Shown here piece by piece: positions 1-13,432 of a stretch of DNA of 64,000 nucleotides. Each line of letters opens with the position of its first letter. Positions within the stretch are counted from its first letter, which is position 1. The notes under the pieces were generated by a model. The model had not been told where the DNA came from. It saw only the letters and a program-made list of their open reading frames with translations, and did no database searches. The position numbers and the translations under genes were made by a program. This DNA is from Magnetococcales bacterium (GTDB taxonomy: Bacteria > Pseudomonadota > Magnetococcia > Magnetococcales > UBA8363), in assembly GCA_015228815.1 (NCBI GenBank), contig JADGCV010000003.1, positions 1 through 64,000 of the forward strand, in the 5' to 3' direction.

Positions 1-3000
1 CTTCGAGGAAGAATTCGGAGAACATTTCGGTGACATCATCGACCTGTCCGTTGCCGTTGCGATCCATCACCAGGAAGGCGTCACCGGAGTCGATCCATCC
101 TGCCGCCATCAGATCGCCCTCGGGGGACATGGCGAAGGGTTGTGCCTGTGAAGGAAAGCGGGTCGCGGCAATGCCGTTGCCGTCAAGGTCGAACACGAGG
201 GGATCGACCAGCAGCGGCAGATAGAAGGAATAGGCGGCGCCGGCATCGGTCAGTTGCGAACCGGAGTTGTTTTGAAAGTTGACATACGGGGAACCAACGG
301 CGGCATAGTCACCGTAAATCGCAACGGAACTTCCGAATCGATCATCCGAGCTTGCGGTATCTGGAAGCAGTTGTGTGTATTCTGTCCAGGTGCCATTCGC
401 AGGTTTTTCGAAAACAAGGGCTGTTCCGGCGCCGTAATCATCGCCGTTGAGAGCGGATGGACCGCCCGCGACGATCTTCGTTCCTTGAATGGCGACCGAG
501 GTCCCCAGTCCGCCCTCGCCGCCGTCGAAAACATGGGTCAACGTCGCATGCGACCAGGTTCCCGATGATTGGCGTTCGAAAACATGGACCGAACCTGAAT
601 CGTAAGCGGTTTGGCTGGAACTGATGGCATGATCATCATAAGGGGCGCCGACGACGACCGTGTTGCCATCGATGGCCACGGACGTGCCGAAATGGTCAGA
701 GGATGCGCCATCGGGGGCGATCAACGTTTGAATTTCGGTCCAGGTACCATCGTTTTGCCGCTCGAAGACAAAGGCAGCTCCGGCATCGTTTCCGGACGCA
801 TCGTCATAATAGGGCATGCCCACGACCGCCAGATTGCCATCGATGGCGACGGAATTCCCAAAATAGCCTTCCAATTGAGTGACGGAAGGGTTCAGTCGGG
901 CCTCCTGAGTCCAGGTGCCCGCGACATTGTGAAAGATATAGGCAGCCCCGGTGTCATGATATCCGGTCCCCCCCGTTTCCCGATCCGCTCGTGGCGCGCC
1001 GACGATCACGTAATCGCCCGAAATGCCGACAGACTGGCCAAAACCGTCTTGAACGGCATTACCGATCGAGGTCAAACGAACCGTTTCCGACCAGGTCGTA
1101 TCATCATGAAGGTCGAAAATGTAAACCGCACCACCATCATTGGTATTAAGATTGTCATAACCAGGTGCCCCAATGACGGCGGTCGTGGCGTCAATGTCGA
1201 TCGAACTCCCGAAATAATCATATCCGGTGCCGGAACCTTGATGCAATTCGGCCATGGAGGACCATTGACCGTTTTCTCCAAGTCTGAAGGCGAAGACCTT
1301 TCCGGCGTCGTATTGCGATGAGTCGTTCGCTCCATTGCCATCCGCGTTCGGGGCACCCGTCAGCAGGAATTCCTGGTTCAGGGCGATACTCGATCCCGAG
1401 TGGTCCCAACTGTATTGGGATTCGTGGGTGAGTTTTTGCTGGGATGACGCAAGATTGATGGTGATCGTGACGGTATCGGTCGCCCCCCGGACATCGGTAA
1501 TCTCATAGGAAAAATTCATGGATCCCGGAGAAAGGGCGGACGGGTTTTGAATGATCCCGGAAACATGAGCCAGGTCCGCGACCTGAATGGTATTGCCGAC
1601 CTGGAGCGTGGTCCCATTGAGGGTGAAGGAAATGACCTCGGGATCGGGGAGCTCCCGGAGGGTGATGCTGATGACGTCGTTGTCGGCATCGGTAGGGGTA
1701 TGAAAATCGATCGGGCGCATCCGGATCCCGTTTGTGGTTCCGGGGATGAACCGGAGTCCGGAACCGAGAATGTCGATCCAGCCATTGTCATTGGTTCCCA
1801 GGGGTGCCGCCTGTTGCCAGTCCCATCCCAGGTGCAGGACGTGGCCACTGCCGTATGGAATCGCGGTTACCGTGCTCAATGTTTGTCCATTGTCGCCGGT
1901 GGTGGTGTATTCGTAAAGGCTGAGCGCCTCCGCGGGAAGGGATGCGGTCGCCAGGCCCACGGTGTCGGCATTGGGTGGAATTCCCGTGCTGTTGTTGGCG
2001 AAAACGGTTCCCTGGGCGTCGCTGCCCATGAAAATCGTGGCGTCGCCATCGTGAAGCACGGTCCGGGTGGTTCCGAAATCGGTGGCCCCGGACAAGGGGT
2101 TGATGCTTGTGTGCAGGGTATAATCGCGATTGCCGAAGGTGGGATCGTAGGAGGTATTCGAACTTAAATTCATGGGGTCATTGTAGTAAACCGATACCGC
2201 GACATAATAGATGCCCGAGGAGGGGATCGTGTATTCCAGATAGGAATCATAGCTATGGACGCTTCCGGTACCTCCATAGGAAGTGCTGTTGTCATCATTG
2301 TAGGTCATCCGGTTCCCGGTCGCGTCATAGATCCAGACCATGGTATCGACATCGTTCATGGCATGGTCGATGTCAAGAATCAGTCTTTCTCCGGCATTCA
2401 GGGAAAACTTGTAGAAATCGACATCGGTCCTGGCGGAAAGATACCCCTGGATCTTGACGGAAGGAAGCGCCTGGTTTCCCAATTCCGGGTCCGCGGCATA
2501 CCCGAACTTGTTGCGGGCGATATTCTGGGCGTTGGCGATGGTGCCATCGGAGATCAGGGTGTTGGAGACGACGGCGGTCAGATTCCAATCAAAAATATCG
2601 TTGAGATGGGCAGAGTCGTACATCGACACGAGTATGCCGCCGTTGTGGACAAAATTGGCGATGACCGACTGGGCATCCTCGGACAGGGTGAGCGCGGACA
2701 CTTCAAGATGGGGAATGACCAGGGCATTTTTTCCCGCCAAGGCCGTGGTGAGTTCCGCGGCGGTGAATCCGGTAAAGGTCGAAACATGATGGTCAAGGTG
2801 CGACAGGGTTGCCTGAACCGTGTCCGATTCCGCATCGGCGGTACCACCGGTATCGACATGGGATGGATTGTCGAACACGGCGATTTCGAGGGGCGTCGGT
2901 TGCAAGATATGGGTAATATCGATGGTGATCGTCTGGTCCGCGCCACCGTCCGGGGGGGTATTGGGCGGTATGTTCAGGGTCAGGGTCGCGGGACTGTCGG

Positions 3001-6000
3001 AAAAGCCGCCTGCGTCGCCCGCCTTGAAGGAAAAGGTGGCATAACCAGCGCCCGAACCGTTGGTCGCCGCGGTGAACACCAGTTTTCCCGCGGCAATGTC
3101 GGCAGCGGTGACATCCTGGGTGGAATTGATGAGACTGCCGTCCAGTCGCAGCGACCCACTGCCGGGGGATGGGGTGATGCGGATCCGCGACAGGGGATCG
3201 TTTTCGGGATCGATAAAAATGAAATCGCTCGTTTGGAAAATATAGGGGGTATTGAACGGGGTCGTCACCGTCGTGTCAAAGGAGACGGGGAGGTCGTTGA
3301 CCGGCAGGACATTCACCCTCAGGGAATAGGCCGTGGTCGAAAACGACACCGGGTCGCCGACGGTGAAGCCAAGGACGGCATAGGCGGTACCATGGCCGTT
3401 GGCTCCTGGGGTGTAGACCAGTTTTCCCGCGTTGATGGCGCTGGCGGAAATGACCTGGCCCGCGGTAACCGCCACGCCATCGAGACGCAGATGACCGGGG
3501 CTGCTCATGGTGATGGCCACCTGTTCATCGCCGTCGATGATGGAAAGACCGAAGTCGGAACTGCGAAAGGTGATGGAGGTATCCTCGTTGGTGGTGACCG
3601 TTGTGTTGGCCCCGACCGGGGTGTCGTTGACCGGAGTGACATTCAAGGTCAGGGTGTACCGGGTCGGGAAGAAGGATGTGTCATCGCCGACGGTGAATTC
3701 CAGACGGGCATAACCATCGCCGTGGGCGTTGGCGGCGGGGGTATAGGACAGGCTGCCGGCATTCAGGGCGGCGACCGCGATGGTGTGCGTGCCGGTCACT
3801 TCCACGCCGTTCAAGCGCAAAACGCCCGCGCGGGACGAGGAATCGACACCAACAGTCACCAGTTCATCCCCATCGACACCGACGATACCGAAGTCCTGGC
3901 TGGTGAACACACGGGTGGAATCCTCGGCCAGGGTCACGGTGCCACTGGTTGCTGTCGGGGTATCGTTGACGGGGCGGACATTCAACGTCAGGGTGTTGGA
4001 CCGGGTCGAAAAGTCCTGGCCGTCACCGACATGGAACGTGAAGCGGGCCAGACCGTCGCCATGGGCGTTGGCGGTCGGGGTGAAGCGGACCAGTCCGGCG
4101 TTGAGTTCGCCGATCGAGACTTCCTGCATCGCGGAGAATGGATTGTCCCTCAGGGTCAGGGTACCGCCGCTGTTGTTGCCAACGATCCGAACGGCCATCA
4201 ATTGTGCGCTGTCGATGTCGGAAAAGCCGAAATCGCTGGCTGAAAACACATAGGGAACGTCTTCATCGGTGGCAATGGTGCGGTCGCTGCCCGTGGGCGG
4301 GTCATTGATCGCGGCAATGTTCAAGGTCAGGGTGTTCGCGGCGGTTGAAAAATCGCTGCCGTCACCGACCTCAAACCGCATCGTGACCGTCCCATGGACA
4401 TCCTGCGCCGGGACATAACGGACAAGACCGGCGTTCAATGCCGCCACGGAAATTTCCCGTCCCGAAGTGATCCGGTCTCCATCGAATGTGACATACCCGG
4501 AAGCAGGCAGTTCGGTCAAACGAATCGCCGCCAGCTCATCCCCGTCCAGGTCATGAAACCCGAAATCATCCTTCCTCAAGGTCAGCGGACCATCCTCGCT
4601 CAGAGAGACGCTGTTGTCGATCCCCTCGGGACGGTCGTTGGTCGGGTGGACATCCAGCCAGATGGAAAATTCCGTGGATTCATACTGGAGTTGCTCCTTG
4701 ACCTGGACCTGGAATTTGAAATGGTCGAAATCTTCCCCGTTATGGTTTTCACTCGGGATATAAGAAAGTCTTCCGGAACCGATGTCATCCAGATCGATTT
4801 CCTGACCGATCGTGACCACATCGTCGCCGAGCATCAGGGTTCCCGAGGCGACATTCCGTGAAATCTTGATCCGTTCCAGATTTTGCAGATCATCGGCGTC
4901 CAGACCCATCTCAAGGAAGGTGAACGAATGTCCACTGTCCTCGTTCAACGCGATGTCCCAGCGCGTTTGTGCCGAGGGAATGAAAACGAATGGCGGCGGC
5001 GCGGGTGGCTCCGGGGGTGGCTCCGGAGTCGGTTCCGGGATTGGCTCCGGGATTGGCTCCGGAGTCGGTTCCGGGATTGGCTCTGGAATCGGTTCCGGGA
5101 TTGGCTCTGGAGTCGGTTCCGGGATTGGCTCTGGAGTCGGTTCCGGGATTGGCTCTGGAGTTGGTTCCGGGGTTGGCTCTGGAGTCGGTTCCGGGGTTGG
5201 TTCTGGCTCAATCTGGGGATCCAACAGGGAGGGAATATCGGTGGGGGCTTGTGGTTGTGTGGGGACCAACAATTCGGGCACAAGTTCCGGGATGGCGGTG
5301 AATTCGTTTCCTCCAACCAGCTCGGCGAGGGAAATCGGATTTTCGCCGGGGGTTGTCGGCAGCAGATCGCCAATGGCCTCCTGAACGACCTCGGTCCCTT
5401 CAAAGGCGCCACCGGCGCCGAGGAGATCGGCCAGATTGCCTACATCCACGATTCCAGGAATGTTTGCAGTGGGTTCGGTGGTCCTTCCCGGCCCGTCGGT
5501 GGCCGGTCCATCCGCCGCCGGGTCGATGGATTCATCCACTCCATCCCGCTCATTGGCTGTTTCCTGGGGTTCCGCGGTAGCCTCTTCGGTGGGATCCTCA
5601 TCGATCCCTTCTTCCCCCTGGGCTTCTGTTTGTTCCCTGGGCGCGGCATCGCCCGTTGGGGTTTCCGGGGCTGCCTCGTTGGCGTTTCCCTGGGGACGGT
5701 CTGACTGCGGGGTTTCGTTGGTCCCCTGGTTTTCCTGGTTGTTGTCGTTGCCCCGTTCCTCCTTGGCCTTGTCGATGTCCAACTGGTTGTTCAATCGGTT
5801 GACGAAACTGTCGGGGGCCTTGAAGACCGGAGTCGGGGCGCCGGCGCCGAATTGGACCTGGGTGGCGGTATTGGGTTCGGTCAGGGTGACGGTTGCCTGT
5901 CCCGTGGCATCGGAGATGTCGAGAATGCCCGAGGTGTGAACGACGGTCGTCGAACCATCGTCGCCGACCTCGCCCGAGAGTTCGCTGCCGCGAATGCCGA

Positions 6001-6736
6001 TGACGGCGGTCGGGGTCTTGATGGTGGAGTGTCGTCCTGCGTTCAGACCGGAAATGCCGCCGCTTTCGAAACTGAAAATGCCCTTGGTGACCGTCGCCTC
6101 GAAACCGCCCTGTTTGGCCTCGGGATTGTAGATGAACTTGTCGAGGACTGCCTGGGCCCCTTCGCCGAGTTGAAAGGTCGTGCCATCGGGGAAGGCCAGT
6201 TTGACCAGGCCTCCTTTTTTCGTGACCAGCACATCGCCCTTGTAGACGGGATCACCTTCCTTGAGGGGCCGTTCCACGCCGTCGGCCCCCTTGGCCAGGA
6301 CCTCGCCCAGGAGTTGCCCGACCTTGCCGATGGCGGCGGATGCCCCGGCGGGGGGCGTCGCCTCCGGGGGCGCCGTTGCCCCGGAAGCGGCCTCGGTCGT
6401 GTTCGCCGCGACCATCGTCGGTCCCGCGACCACCGTGCCCGCCTGGGCGGGATCGACCACCAGCAGGGCGTGGATCGTTTCTGGCATCAACAGGGCGCCG
6501 TTGGGGGCCTTGAGGATCGGCTGGATGGCGGCGTCGAAATATCCTTCCAGGGTCAGGGCGTTGCCATCGGCGGTCGCGATCACCAGATCCCCCCCCTGGC
6601 GCATGTACCGTCCACCCAGGAGGGTTTCCACGTCCGGAAGAATGATTTCATCCGCCAGAGGGGAAAGATCGACCTCATTCCAGACGGCATCGTCGGCGGG
6701 GGGGGAAACATTCAGGGAAGGGGAATGAATGCTCAT
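1..6736 (-). CDS. Giant FecR-domain/cadherin-repeat/FG-GAP surface protein, C-terminus cut by window edge
   Basis: An open frame of at least 2245 codons starts at ATG 6736 and is still open at base 1. Residues ~135-295 form a FecR-like module, which also resembles the N-terminal retention module of LapA-type adhesins, with [10 protein letters not shown] and [12 protein letters not shown] motifs. A Glu/Pro repeat linker follows at ~508-575. Residues ~610-1280 are tandem cadherin-like repeats (DGDEQV, PVNDTP). A PPC-like domain lies at ~1430-1510 ([15 protein letters not shown]). Residues ~1780-2160 are FG-GAP beta-propeller repeats (FGSSVAI, VVVGAP). The last part has EF-hand-like loops ([11 protein letters not shown]), as often seen near the end of type I-secreted proteins. 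No Sec signal is visible, so type I export is inferred; no transporter genes are in the window. The ribosome-binding site is weak. It is paralogous to the next gene, with near-identical N-terminal DNA. The likely role is a cell-surface adhesin. Confidence 0.85.
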   Translation of the reverse strand, partial: MSIHSPSLNVSPPADDAVWNEVDLSPLADEIILPDVETLLGGRYMRQGGDLVIATADGNALTLEGYFDAAIQPILKAPNGALLMPETIHALLVVDPAQAGTVVAGPTMVAANTTEAASGATAPPEATPPAGASAAIGKVGQLLGEVLAKGADGVERPLKEGDPVYKGDVLVTKKGGLVKLAFPDGTTFQLGEGAQAVLDKFIYNPEAKQGGFEATVTKGIFSFESGGISGLNAGRHSTIKTPTAVIGIRGSELSGEVGDDGSTTVVHTSGILDISDATGQATVTLTEPNTATQVQFGAGAPTPVFKAPDSFVNRLNNQLDIDKAKEERGNDNNQENQGTNETPQSDRPQGNANEAAPETPTGDAAPREQTEAQGEEGIDEDPTEEATAEPQETANERDGVDESIDPAADGPATDGPGRTTEPTANIPGIVDVGNLADLLGAGGAFEGTEVVQEAIGDLLPTTPGENPISLAELVGGNEFTAIPELVPELLVPTQPQAPTDIPSLLDPQIEPEPTPEPTPEPTPEPTPEPIPEPTPEPIPEPTPEPIPEPIPEPIPEPTPEPIPEPIPEPTPEPPPEPPAPPPFVFIPSAQTRWDIALNEDSGHSFTFLEMGLDADDLQNLERIKISRNVASGTLMLGDDVVTIGQEIDLDDIGSGRLSYIPSENHNGEDFDHFKFQVQVKEQLQYESTEFSIWLDVHPTNDRPEGIDNSVSLSEDGPLTLRKDDFGFHDLDGDELAAIRLTELPASGYVTFDGDRITSGREISVAALNAGLVRYVPAQDVHGTVTMRFEVGDGSDFSTAANTLTLNIAAINDPPTGSDRTIATDEDVPYVFSASDFGFSDIDSAQLMAVRIVGNNSGGTLTLRDNPFSAMQEVSIGELNAGLVRFTPTANAHGDGLARFTFHVGDGQDFSTRSNTLTLNVRPVNDTPTATSGTVTLAEDSTRVFTSQDFGIVGVDGDELVTVGVDSSSRAGVLRLNGVEVTGTHTIAVAALNAGSLSYTPAANAHGDGYARLEFTVGDDTSFFPTRYTLTLNVTPVNDTPVGANTTVTTNEDTSITFRSSDFGLSIIDGDEQVAITMSSPGHLRLDGVAVTAGQVISASAINAGKLVYTPGANGHGTAYAVLGFTVGDPVSFSTTAYSLRVNVLPVNDLPVSFDTTVTTPFNTPYIFQTSDFIFIDPENDPLSRIRITPSPGSGSLRLDGSLINSTQDVTAADIAAGKLVFTAATNGSGAGYATFSFKAGDAGGFSDSPATLTLNIPPNTPPDGGADQTITIDITHILQPTPLEIAVFDNPSHVDTGGTADAESDTVQATLSHLDHHVSTFTGFTAAELTTALAGKNALVIPHLEVSALTLSEDAQSVIANFVHNGGILVSMYDSAHLNDIFDWNLTAVVSNTLISDGTIANAQNIARNKFGYAADPELGNQALPSVKIQGYLSARTDVDFYKFSLNAGERLILDIDHAMNDVDTMVWIYDATGNRMTYNDDNSTSYGGTGSVHSYDSYLEYTIPSSGIYYVAVSVYYNDPMNLSSNTSYDPTFGNRDYTLHTSINPLSGATDFGTTRTVLHDGDATIFMGSDAQGTVFANNSTGIPPNADTVGLATASLPAEALSLYEYTTTGDNGQTLSTVTAIPYGSGHVLHLGWDWQQAAPLGTNDNGWIDILGSGLRFIPGTTNGIRMRPIDFHTPTDADNDVISITLRELPDPEVISFTLNGTTLQVGNTIQVADLAHVSGIIQNPSALSPGSMNFSYEITDVRGATDTVTITINLASSQQKLTHESQYSWDHSGSSIALNQEFLLTGAPNADGNGANDSSQYDAGKVFAFRLGENGQWSSMAELHQGSGTGYDYFGSSIDIDATTAVIGAPGYDNLNTNDGGAVYIFDLHDDTTWSETVRLTSIGNAVQDGFGQSVGISGDYVIVGAPRADRETGGTGYHDTGAAYIFHNVAGTWTQEARLNPSVTQLEGYFGNSVAIDGNLAVVGMPYYDDASGNDAGAAFVFERQNDGTWTEIQTLIAPDGASSDHFGTSVAIDGNTVVVGAPYDDHAISSSQTAYDSGSVHVFERQSSGTWSHATLTHVFDGGEGGLGTSVAIQGTKIVAGGPSALNGDDYGAGTALVFEKPANGTWTEYTQLLPDTASSDDRFGSSVAIYGDYAAVGSPYVNFQNNSGSQLTDAGAAYSFYLPLLVDPLVFDLDGNGIAATRFPSQAQPFAMSPEGDLMAAGWIDSGDAFLVMDRNGNGQVDDVTEMFSEFFLE
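5010..5211 (-). repeat. 12-bp tandem repeat coding Pro-Glu-Pro-x linker
   Basis: Variants of a 12-base unit (GGCTCCGGGATT and similar on the plus strand) repeat about 16 times in phase with the minus-strand reading frame. They encode PEPT/PEPI units. This is a rigid, acidic, extended linker between the FecR-like module and the cadherin-like repeats, and its copy number could vary by slippage without breaking the frame. Confidence 0.85.
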
Positions 6737-6916
6737 GGCACATCCAGAAGGTAAACGTGTCGTTGATTATTGGAGTCGCAATGTTTCAACCCCAATTTTA
6801 TCATGACAGATGTCCATCTTACCAATGGAATCGTATCGATAAACGATGAACAAGCAATCATAAACTCTTCGTGATTGTTCGTTTTACGCACATGTCATGA
6901 ATTTGATTCAGTGATG
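6737..6916. other. Spacer between the two giant paralogues with an imperfect inverted repeat
   Basis: This 180-base AT-rich gap separates the stop of the upstream paralogue (transcribed leftward from 13432) from the start of the next. It contains an imperfect dyad with arms 6848-6860 and 6872-6880 (GAACAAGCAATCA / TGATTGTTC). On the minus strand no T tract follows the dyad, so it is a poor intrinsic terminator. The two genes may be co-transcribed or separately promoted; no convincing promoter was seen. Confidence 0.35.
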
Positions 6917-9900
6917 TTACCCGTTGATTGGCACGGAGAAGTCAAGGACATCAACCATCGGCAAACCATGATGCTCTGGTGATGGGTCCACCGCCAGTCG
7001 GGATGTGTCCAACGATTCCATGAGCGCCCATGGGTGTGCGTTCGATTCCAAGGTCGCTGTCGGTTCCATCGTCAGGGATTCCCAAACGCCATGGTCGGGG
7101 AGAAGAACGATTCCCGGCGGCGGTGACCCATCATTCGTGGTGTACATCTCCATAAGTCCAATCAACTCCTGCGCGAAGGCCTCGACGGGATCCTGAATGG
7201 TTTCGGGAGGGGCCAGGGCATTTGTTTCCGTGGTCGCGTCATGGGGAGGGGACGCGGTCGTCGCCCCCGATCGATAGGAAAAATGAACCTCGGCCATGGT
7301 TCCGGTCGTCCCGTCGTCCCTTGCAAATCCTGCCAGGGCGCTCAAGGTGTTGCCGGAAAGGTCGGAAACGGAAGGATTCGCGACCGGATCGAGGTCCAGG
7401 GCGGTGATGCCGTGGGCATCGAGACGCGAAAGGGTGCCGTCGGCGGTCCACACCTTAAGATCGTAAAAACCCATATCGTTGGCGTCGATGCGCTGGTCGC
7501 CATTGTCGTCCAGGGTCGCCAGCGACGCCAGACTGCCCTGGCTTCCGGGGGCGAAGTATTCCGAGAACACTTCGCGAATGTCATCGATGGTTCCGTTGCC
7601 ATTCCGGTCCAGTACCAGCAGTCCATCCTTGCCGCCGACCCACCCTGTCCGATCGGGGGTGCCGTCGGCGTTCATGTCGAAAAGGTGGGGATCGTCGATC
7701 ATGGAGGTCAATTCGATGCCCAGACCGTCGAGATCCAGGACCAGTGGATCGCCCCCCCATTGAGCGATACTCGCCAGAACGCTCCCGGAATCGCGATTGT
7801 CGAGGCTGGTATAATAGGAAAAGGTTGCCGAGGCCCCTGGGACGAGGGATCCCACGTCGAACGTGATCGAGATCCCCTGGTCCGCGGTATGAATGGTGCC
7901 TGCCACCGGGGCCGATTCGTAGACCCCGGGGTCGAAAAGATTGATGATCGTGAACCCGTCGTTGCCGTATCCCGCCGTGACCGGGCCACTGTAACTGTAG
8001 GGAAAGGCCGCGACCTGGGCGCGGGCATCGTCGGAGTAATACAGGACCGCCGCTTGGGTCTCTGTCAATTCATGATAATTATCATTGGGAAGGCTCAAGG
8101 CCTGAACCATCGATTTGTCCGCCTGCTGATGGACGATGGTATTGATGGTCGTAAAGCTGCCGTTCAAGTATTCGGTATTGTCGGGATCGAAACTGCGCAT
8201 GTAGCGCACCGAATCCAGGGTTGTGTCGCCCAGGTTGGTCAGGGTGACGACATTGCGGAAAAAAAGGGCATCGACACTGAAACAGATCGATTGTTGAATC
8301 TGAAGGACATCGTTGAATGTTCCATCGATGACGGCGGAGAGGGTGCTTCCCGAAGAGGTGTCGGTGATGGCGGTGATGGCAATGTCCGAATCCCATTGCA
8401 GCAGGGAATTGGTGCCGATATGGGGGACTGAATCATCGTAGTAGCCGACGGTCCAGCGTTCCTCGGGGGTTCCCGGAAGAAAAAAATCGATCGCCGCATC
8501 GAGCCCCTGGTTGAAACCATCATGATCGAAGGTCATGCCGATGCGGTTGTCGGCGGTAGTACCATAAAAGCCCAAGGGTTTGCTTCCGCCGGTGCCGAAG
8601 GAACCCAGGGAGGAGATGCCCAGTTCGATATAATCACCTCCGAGGAACACTTCACCAGCGACGGTGGCGTGATGGACTCCTGCCAGGGAGGCCGCAGGTT
8701 CAATGTTCAGGGCGAAGGTTTCGATATTCAGGTCGTTGTCACCGTCGGACACGGAAAATGTAAAGTGGTCCTCGGTGCTTCCATCGGCGGAATGGTTGTA
8801 CCACAGGATTCCGTCATCGATGTCTTCCTGGGTGAAGGTTCCACTCGGGGTCAGGATTATTCCCCCTTTGGTCAGGGTGCCGTGGGTTGGCGTGGTGGAC
8901 AGGGTGTAGACCAGGGCATCGGCGGGGGTGTCCGAATCGACCACCAACAATCGTGAAGCGGAGATGACGGCGTGGCCGCCATCGAACAGGGTGACTCCGG
9001 CATTGGTTTCCAGTGTCGGGGGAAGATTGTAATGAAGGAGGAATTCCTGTCCGGTGACGGCACTTTCCTCGTCCTGCACGGTGAAGGTGAACAGGTCATC
9101 ATTATCGATCATGTTGGGATCGAGGATGCCCGAATGGGTGTAGCCGAGCCGATTCTGGTCGATCTGCGCCTGGGTGAAGTGGTCGCCGATGGCCAGGAGG
9201 TTGCCGTCCAGGGTCAGGTTGCCGTGGGTGGGCGTTGACGTCAGGGTGTAAAGCAGCGCGGTCGTTGGGGAATCCTTGTCGAGCGCGCCAAGATGCGAAG
9301 GGGAGATCGCAACCGTGGCGCCACTGGCGAAGGTGATCCCAAGGTTGCTGCCGATCGTGGGCAGATCGTTGCTGGCCAGGACGATGAGGTCGAGCGCGGT
9401 CGCGCCGCTCTTGTCGCCATCGAAAACGGTCATGAAAAATTGTTCGCTGGCCGTGGTGGTCAGGCCGTTGATCGCCTCTTCGTCGGGGATCAAAAGGTAG
9501 GTCCCGAGGACGGAATCAAGATGAAGACGGCCAAGGGTTCCCACCATGAGCCGGTCGAAGGTCAGGCCATCGATGGTCGTGCTGGCGTCGATGCCGCCCT
9601 GGATGCCGTAGCGCAACGGGCTGCCCTCGGCATCCGTTCCGACCAGGACGCCGGAGATCGAAACGAATGTGTCGGTGGCGGGGGTATCGACGAGTTCGAT
9701 GGCGGCGAGCGACCCCAGGATGGGCGCATCGTTGTCGATGGCGGTGATGTTGATGACGAGGGGGGTGGTTCGGGTCTCGTGACCATCGGAAACGGTCAGG
9801 ACAAACGGTTCGGAGGTGCTGGTGGCGATGCCGTTGATCGCTCCGGGGACATGAACGTAGGCGCCGGTCGTGCTGTCAAGGTGCAGGTTGCCGTAGGTTC

Positions 9901-12900
9901 CCGTCTTCCGTGTATCGTAGGGGAGGCCGTCGATGTGTGCCACATGATGTTCGCCATCGACGATCCCGAATGTCAGGGGGGCACCCTCGGGATCCGAGGC
10001 GGTCAGGGTGCCGGTGGTGTTGGCGAAAAGATCGGTACCGAGGGTGTCGGAATAACCGATGACTCCGGGAGGGACGATCACGGGGTGATCATTCGCGGCG
10101 GCGAGGTCGATGACGAGAAGGGTCGTGGCATCGAGGCTGCCGTCGGAAACGGTCAGGGTGAAGCTTTCGCTGACATCGTGAACCATCGGGTTGAGGTCGC
10201 CGGGAACGTGAACATAGGCCCCGGTCTGCCCGTTCAGGTACAAGGTTCCGAGGGTTCCCTCCTTCATCACGGTGTAGTTCCGGGAATCCAGAATGAAGAG
10301 GCCGTTTTCGCCACCGCTGATGCCATAGGTCAGGGGTTCGCCCTCCGGGTCGGTCGCCGTCAGGGCGCCGGTGACCGGAATGAACCGATCGGGGGCGGGA
10401 GAATCGGTATGATGGATCGGCAGGGGGGCGACGATTTCCGGTGGCGCATCGACGGCCAGGCGATCGGGTTCGCTGACCGGGTTGGTCGGACCGCTCGGCG
10501 CCCGTTCCAGGGTACCCCAGGCGTCGGTGAAGGAGGCGATGACGCGGATGACGTGACCCAGATGGGCCGACGTCAGGAGGAGCGTATCCTGGGTGGCCCC
10601 TTCGAGGTCGAGGCCATCCGCCTGCCATTGATAATGAACCGTTCCCAGGCCATCCGCGTCGGTCAGGGAATGGGTGGCGCTCAGGGTTTCGCCCATGGTG
10701 GCGATGCCGTTGATGACAACCGATCCGGTGGGAGAACGGTTCAGATGAACCACCGGCCCAAAATCGGGACTGGTGGCCTCTTCTTCGGTACCATGGCCAT
10801 CGGTATACCGGGCGCGGACGCTCAGTTCATGGCCGGCAAGGTCATCGGTCAGGACAAGGCTGTCGCCGGTCGCCCCTGCGATCGCCGTTTCGCCACGCCA
10901 CCACTGGTAGGCCATGGCCCCCAATCCGTCGGCATCGGACAGGCTATTGACCACCGTCACCGTCGCCCCGGTGACGGCAGTCCCGGAAATCATGATCGAT
11001 CCCGTCGGTCCATGATTGACGTGGGGGATGGCGAGGCTCAGGGTATTGGCGGTCGTGGCATGGTCCGTGCCGTCGTTGACCAGAAAACCAACGTGGACGG
11101 TGGTGTCGGTGACCGTGGCGGCGTAAAGCAATTTCCCGGTGGCGATGTCCGTGGCGGAAACCTCCGTTCCCACTGCGACCGCCTGGCCATCGAGGAGGAG
11201 GTGGCCTGTCTCCGGAAGCGCGACGATCCGCACCGAGATCATGGCGTCGCCGTCCGGGTCCGAAAAGCCGAAATCGCCGATGGCGAAGGTTCGGGACCCA
11301 ATGACCTCCACGGCTTGATCCCCTCCCGTGGGAAGATCGTTGACCGGGCGGACATCCAGCCAGACCGAATAGCCGGTGGCGCGAACGTCCGTTTCTCCGG
11401 CAACCCGAATCTGGAAGGAAAAGGTGTCGTCATTCTCGCCATGACGGTTGTCTCCAGGCTGGTAGGCGAATGACCCTGCCTGGATCCTGTCGATGGCGAT
11501 TTCGTCTCCGATGGCCACGGTCTGGCCGTCAAGCAACAATTGCCCCGACGCGACGCCACTCAGGATACGGATGCGGGTGAGATGCTCAAGATCGATGTCA
11601 TCCAAACCCAGTTCCAGGGGAGAAAAAACGTGCCGGGTATCCTCGATGGCCGCGACCTGCCAACGGGTTTGCGCCGGGGGGGTATAGACGGGTGGTGTCA
11701 CCGGTGGCGGTTCGGGCACAGGTTCGGGGATTGGTTCCGGAACCGGTTCGGGCAGGGGCGTCGGTTCGGGGACGGGTTCGGGGACTGGCTCGGGAGTGGG
11801 TTCGGGGACGGGTTCCGGGGTCGGCTCGGGTTCCGGTTGTTGCCCAGGTTCCGGGGTCGGCTCGGGTTCCGGTTCGGTGTCGGGGGTGGGATCCAGAATC
11901 GTGCCCAGGTCGTTGGCGGGTGATGTCGAAGCGGGAATGAACGGTTCCGGAACCGGTTCCGGGGATGCGGTGAATTCCGTGCCACCCAGAAGACCGGCCA
12001 GATCGAGCGGATCGTTTCCCGATGCGGTCAGCGGCAGGTCACCGATGGCCTCGGTGGCGATCGTTTCCCCTTCGAAGGTCCCGCCGGCGCCGAGAAGATC
12101 GGCCAGATTGCCAAGATCGGCCAACCCCGTGAACGACGTGGTGGGATCGGTTCCAGGTTGTGTGGAGTTTTGGGCAGTCGGACTTTCACCAGGGGCGTCC
12201 GGGACATCCTCGACCCCTTCCGGCTCGTTGGCCGCATCTTGGGGGTCGGCGGGGTCGTCATCGACCCCTTCATCGCCCTGGGCTTCCGTTTGTTCCCTGG
12301 GGGCGGCATCGCCCGCGGGGGTTTCCGGGGCGGCATCGCTGGCGTTGCCCTGGGGGCGGTCCGAGGATTGGGTTTCGTTGGTCCCCTGGTTTTCCTGATT
12401 GTTCTCGTTGCCCCGTTCCTCCCTGGCCTTGTCGATGTCCAACTGGCCGTTCAAGCGGTTGAGAAAGGCGTCGGGGGCCTTGAAGACCGGGGTCGGAGCG
12501 CCGGCGCCGAACTGCACCTGGGTCGCGGTGTTGGGTTCGATGAGGGTGACCGTTCCCTGACCTTTGGCGTCGGAGATGTCGAGAATGCCCGAAGTATGGA
12601 CCACGGTTGTCGAGCCGTCGTCGCCGACTTCGCCCGAGAGTTCGCTGCCGCGGATGCCGATGACGGCGGTGGGGGTTTTGATGGTGGAATGACGGCCTGC
12701 GTTCAGGCCCGAAATGGCGCCGCTTTGAAAACTGAAAATGCCCCTGGTGACCGTCGCCTCGAAGCCCCCTTGTTTGGCCTCGGGGTTGTAGATGAACTTG
12801 TCGAGAATCGCCTGGGCCCCTTCGCCCAGTTGGAAGGTGGTGCCATCGCCGAAGGTCAGTTTGACCAGTCCCCCTTTTTTGGTTTGCAGTACGTCGCCCT

Positions 12901-13432
12901 TGAAAACAAGATCTCCTTCCTTGAGGGGACGCTCCACCCCGTCGGCCCCCTTGACCAGGACCGCTCCCAGGAGTTGCCCGACCTTGCCGATGGCAAGGGG
13001 GACGGCGGAGGAAGAATCTGCCGCGGCGGCAGTTGTTGCCGGGGACTCTGGCGTCGCGGCGGAAGCGCCGCCCTCCGGGCCGACCATCGTCGGACCGGCA
13101 ACCAGGGTCGATGCCGGGGGGGATGGGGCCACCAGAAGCGAGGATACCGTCTCGGGCATCAGCAGGGCGCCGTTGGGCGCCCTGAGGACAGGCGGTTGAA
13201 GAAATGTGAAATATCCTTCCACGATAACAGGTTGACCACTCGGGGCCGTGATGACCAGATCGTCCCCCTGGCGGCTGTAGCGGCCATCCAGAAGCGTCGC
13301 GACATCGGCAAGGATGATTTCCGTTTCCAAGCCGGAATCAGACAAAATGGCATCGGACCGCGCTGCGTCGATGTCGGGGGGCGGGACGGTGGCGGCGGTT
13401 GGCCAATCGTTTGAAAGGGGTCTGGTGATCAT
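6917..13432 (-). CDS. Giant FecR-domain/cadherin-repeat surface protein (2171 aa)
   Basis: This protein is probably a secreted, surface-anchored adhesin. The start ATG at 13432 is preceded by GGGAG at good spacing. Residues ~147-320 are the FecR/retention-like module, with long stretches almost identical to its downstream paralogue. A low-complexity acidic region ([20 protein letters not shown]) comes next, then a PEPx linker at ~517-577. Residues ~610-1590 hold many cadherin-like/VCBS-type repeats ([21 protein letters not shown]). Residues ~1595-1895 form a beta-rich module I do not recognise, in the place where the paralogue has FG-GAP repeats. Residues ~1895-2050 carry [19 protein letters not shown] and [10 protein letters not shown] calcium loops, typical of the region before type I secretion signals. 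No Sec signal or sortase motif is seen. Secretion route and ligand are inferred. Confidence 0.88.
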   Translation of the reverse strand: MITRPLSNDWPTAATVPPPDIDAARSDAILSDSGLETEIILADVATLLDGRYSRQGDDLVITAPSGQPVIVEGYFTFLQPPVLRAPNGALLMPETVSSLLVAPSPPASTLVAGPTMVGPEGGASAATPESPATTAAAADSSSAVPLAIGKVGQLLGAVLVKGADGVERPLKEGDLVFKGDVLQTKKGGLVKLTFGDGTTFQLGEGAQAILDKFIYNPEAKQGGFEATVTRGIFSFQSGAISGLNAGRHSTIKTPTAVIGIRGSELSGEVGDDGSTTVVHTSGILDISDAKGQGTVTLIEPNTATQVQFGAGAPTPVFKAPDAFLNRLNGQLDIDKAREERGNENNQENQGTNETQSSDRPQGNASDAAPETPAGDAAPREQTEAQGDEGVDDDPADPQDAANEPEGVEDVPDAPGESPTAQNSTQPGTDPTTSFTGLADLGNLADLLGAGGTFEGETIATEAIGDLPLTASGNDPLDLAGLLGGTEFTASPEPVPEPFIPASTSPANDLGTILDPTPDTEPEPEPTPEPGQQPEPEPTPEPVPEPTPEPVPEPVPEPTPLPEPVPEPIPEPVPEPPPVTPPVYTPPAQTRWQVAAIEDTRHVFSPLELGLDDIDLEHLTRIRILSGVASGQLLLDGQTVAIGDEIAIDRIQAGSFAYQPGDNRHGENDDTFSFQIRVAGETDVRATGYSVWLDVRPVNDLPTGGDQAVEVIGSRTFAIGDFGFSDPDGDAMISVRIVALPETGHLLLDGQAVAVGTEVSATDIATGKLLYAATVTDTTVHVGFLVNDGTDHATTANTLSLAIPHVNHGPTGSIMISGTAVTGATVTVVNSLSDADGLGAMAYQWWRGETAIAGATGDSLVLTDDLAGHELSVRARYTDGHGTEEEATSPDFGPVVHLNRSPTGSVVINGIATMGETLSATHSLTDADGLGTVHYQWQADGLDLEGATQDTLLLTSAHLGHVIRVIASFTDAWGTLERAPSGPTNPVSEPDRLAVDAPPEIVAPLPIHHTDSPAPDRFIPVTGALTATDPEGEPLTYGISGGENGLFILDSRNYTVMKEGTLGTLYLNGQTGAYVHVPGDLNPMVHDVSESFTLTVSDGSLDATTLLVIDLAAANDHPVIVPPGVIGYSDTLGTDLFANTTGTLTASDPEGAPLTFGIVDGEHHVAHIDGLPYDTRKTGTYGNLHLDSTTGAYVHVPGAINGIATSTSEPFVLTVSDGHETRTTPLVINITAIDNDAPILGSLAAIELVDTPATDTFVSISGVLVGTDAEGSPLRYGIQGGIDASTTIDGLTFDRLMVGTLGRLHLDSVLGTYLLIPDEEAINGLTTTASEQFFMTVFDGDKSGATALDLIVLASNDLPTIGSNLGITFASGATVAISPSHLGALDKDSPTTALLYTLTSTPTHGNLTLDGNLLAIGDHFTQAQIDQNRLGYTHSGILDPNMIDNDDLFTFTVQDEESAVTGQEFLLHYNLPPTLETNAGVTLFDGGHAVISASRLLVVDSDTPADALVYTLSTTPTHGTLTKGGIILTPSGTFTQEDIDDGILWYNHSADGSTEDHFTFSVSDGDNDLNIETFALNIEPAASLAGVHHATVAGEVFLGGDYIELGISSLGSFGTGGSKPLGFYGTTADNRIGMTFDHDGFNQGLDAAIDFFLPGTPEERWTVGYYDDSVPHIGTNSLLQWDSDIAITAITDTSSGSTLSAVIDGTFNDVLQIQQSICFSVDALFFRNVVTLTNLGDTTLDSVRYMRSFDPDNTEYLNGSFTTINTIVHQQADKSMVQALSLPNDNYHELTETQAAVLYYSDDARAQVAAFPYSYSGPVTAGYGNDGFTIINLFDPGVYESAPVAGTIHTADQGISITFDVGSLVPGASATFSYYTSLDNRDSGSVLASIAQWGGDPLVLDLDGLGIELTSMIDDPHLFDMNADGTPDRTGWVGGKDGLLVLDRNGNGTIDDIREVFSEYFAPGSQGSLASLATLDDNGDQRIDANDMGFYDLKVWTADGTLSRLDAHGITALDLDPVANPSVSDLSGNTLSALAGFARDDGTTGTMAEVHFSYRSGATTASPPHDATTETNALAPPETIQDPVEAFAQELIGLMEMYTTNDGSPPPGIVLLPDHGVWESLTMEPTATLESNAHPWALMESLDTSRLAVDPSPEHHGLPMVDVLDFSVPING
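11700..11880 (-). repeat. Degenerate PEPx-coding tandem repeat
   Basis: Imperfect 12-base units (GGTTCGGGGACG and variants) encode PEP-rich sequence ([11 protein letters not shown]) in the second giant protein. It sits at the same domain boundary as the repeat at 5010-5211 but is more diverged. Confidence 0.8.

Noticed and set aside
5010-5211. Possible CRISPR-like array
   Set aside because: The repeat unit is 12 bases with no spacers and is in frame with a PEPx protein linker.
2255-11473. Long plus-strand open frames (2255-4243, 9293-11473) opposite the giant genes
   Set aside because: They are antisense shadows of GC-rich repeat-coding sequence; they lack ribosome sites and domain motifs, whereas the minus-strand frames contain recognisable repeats.
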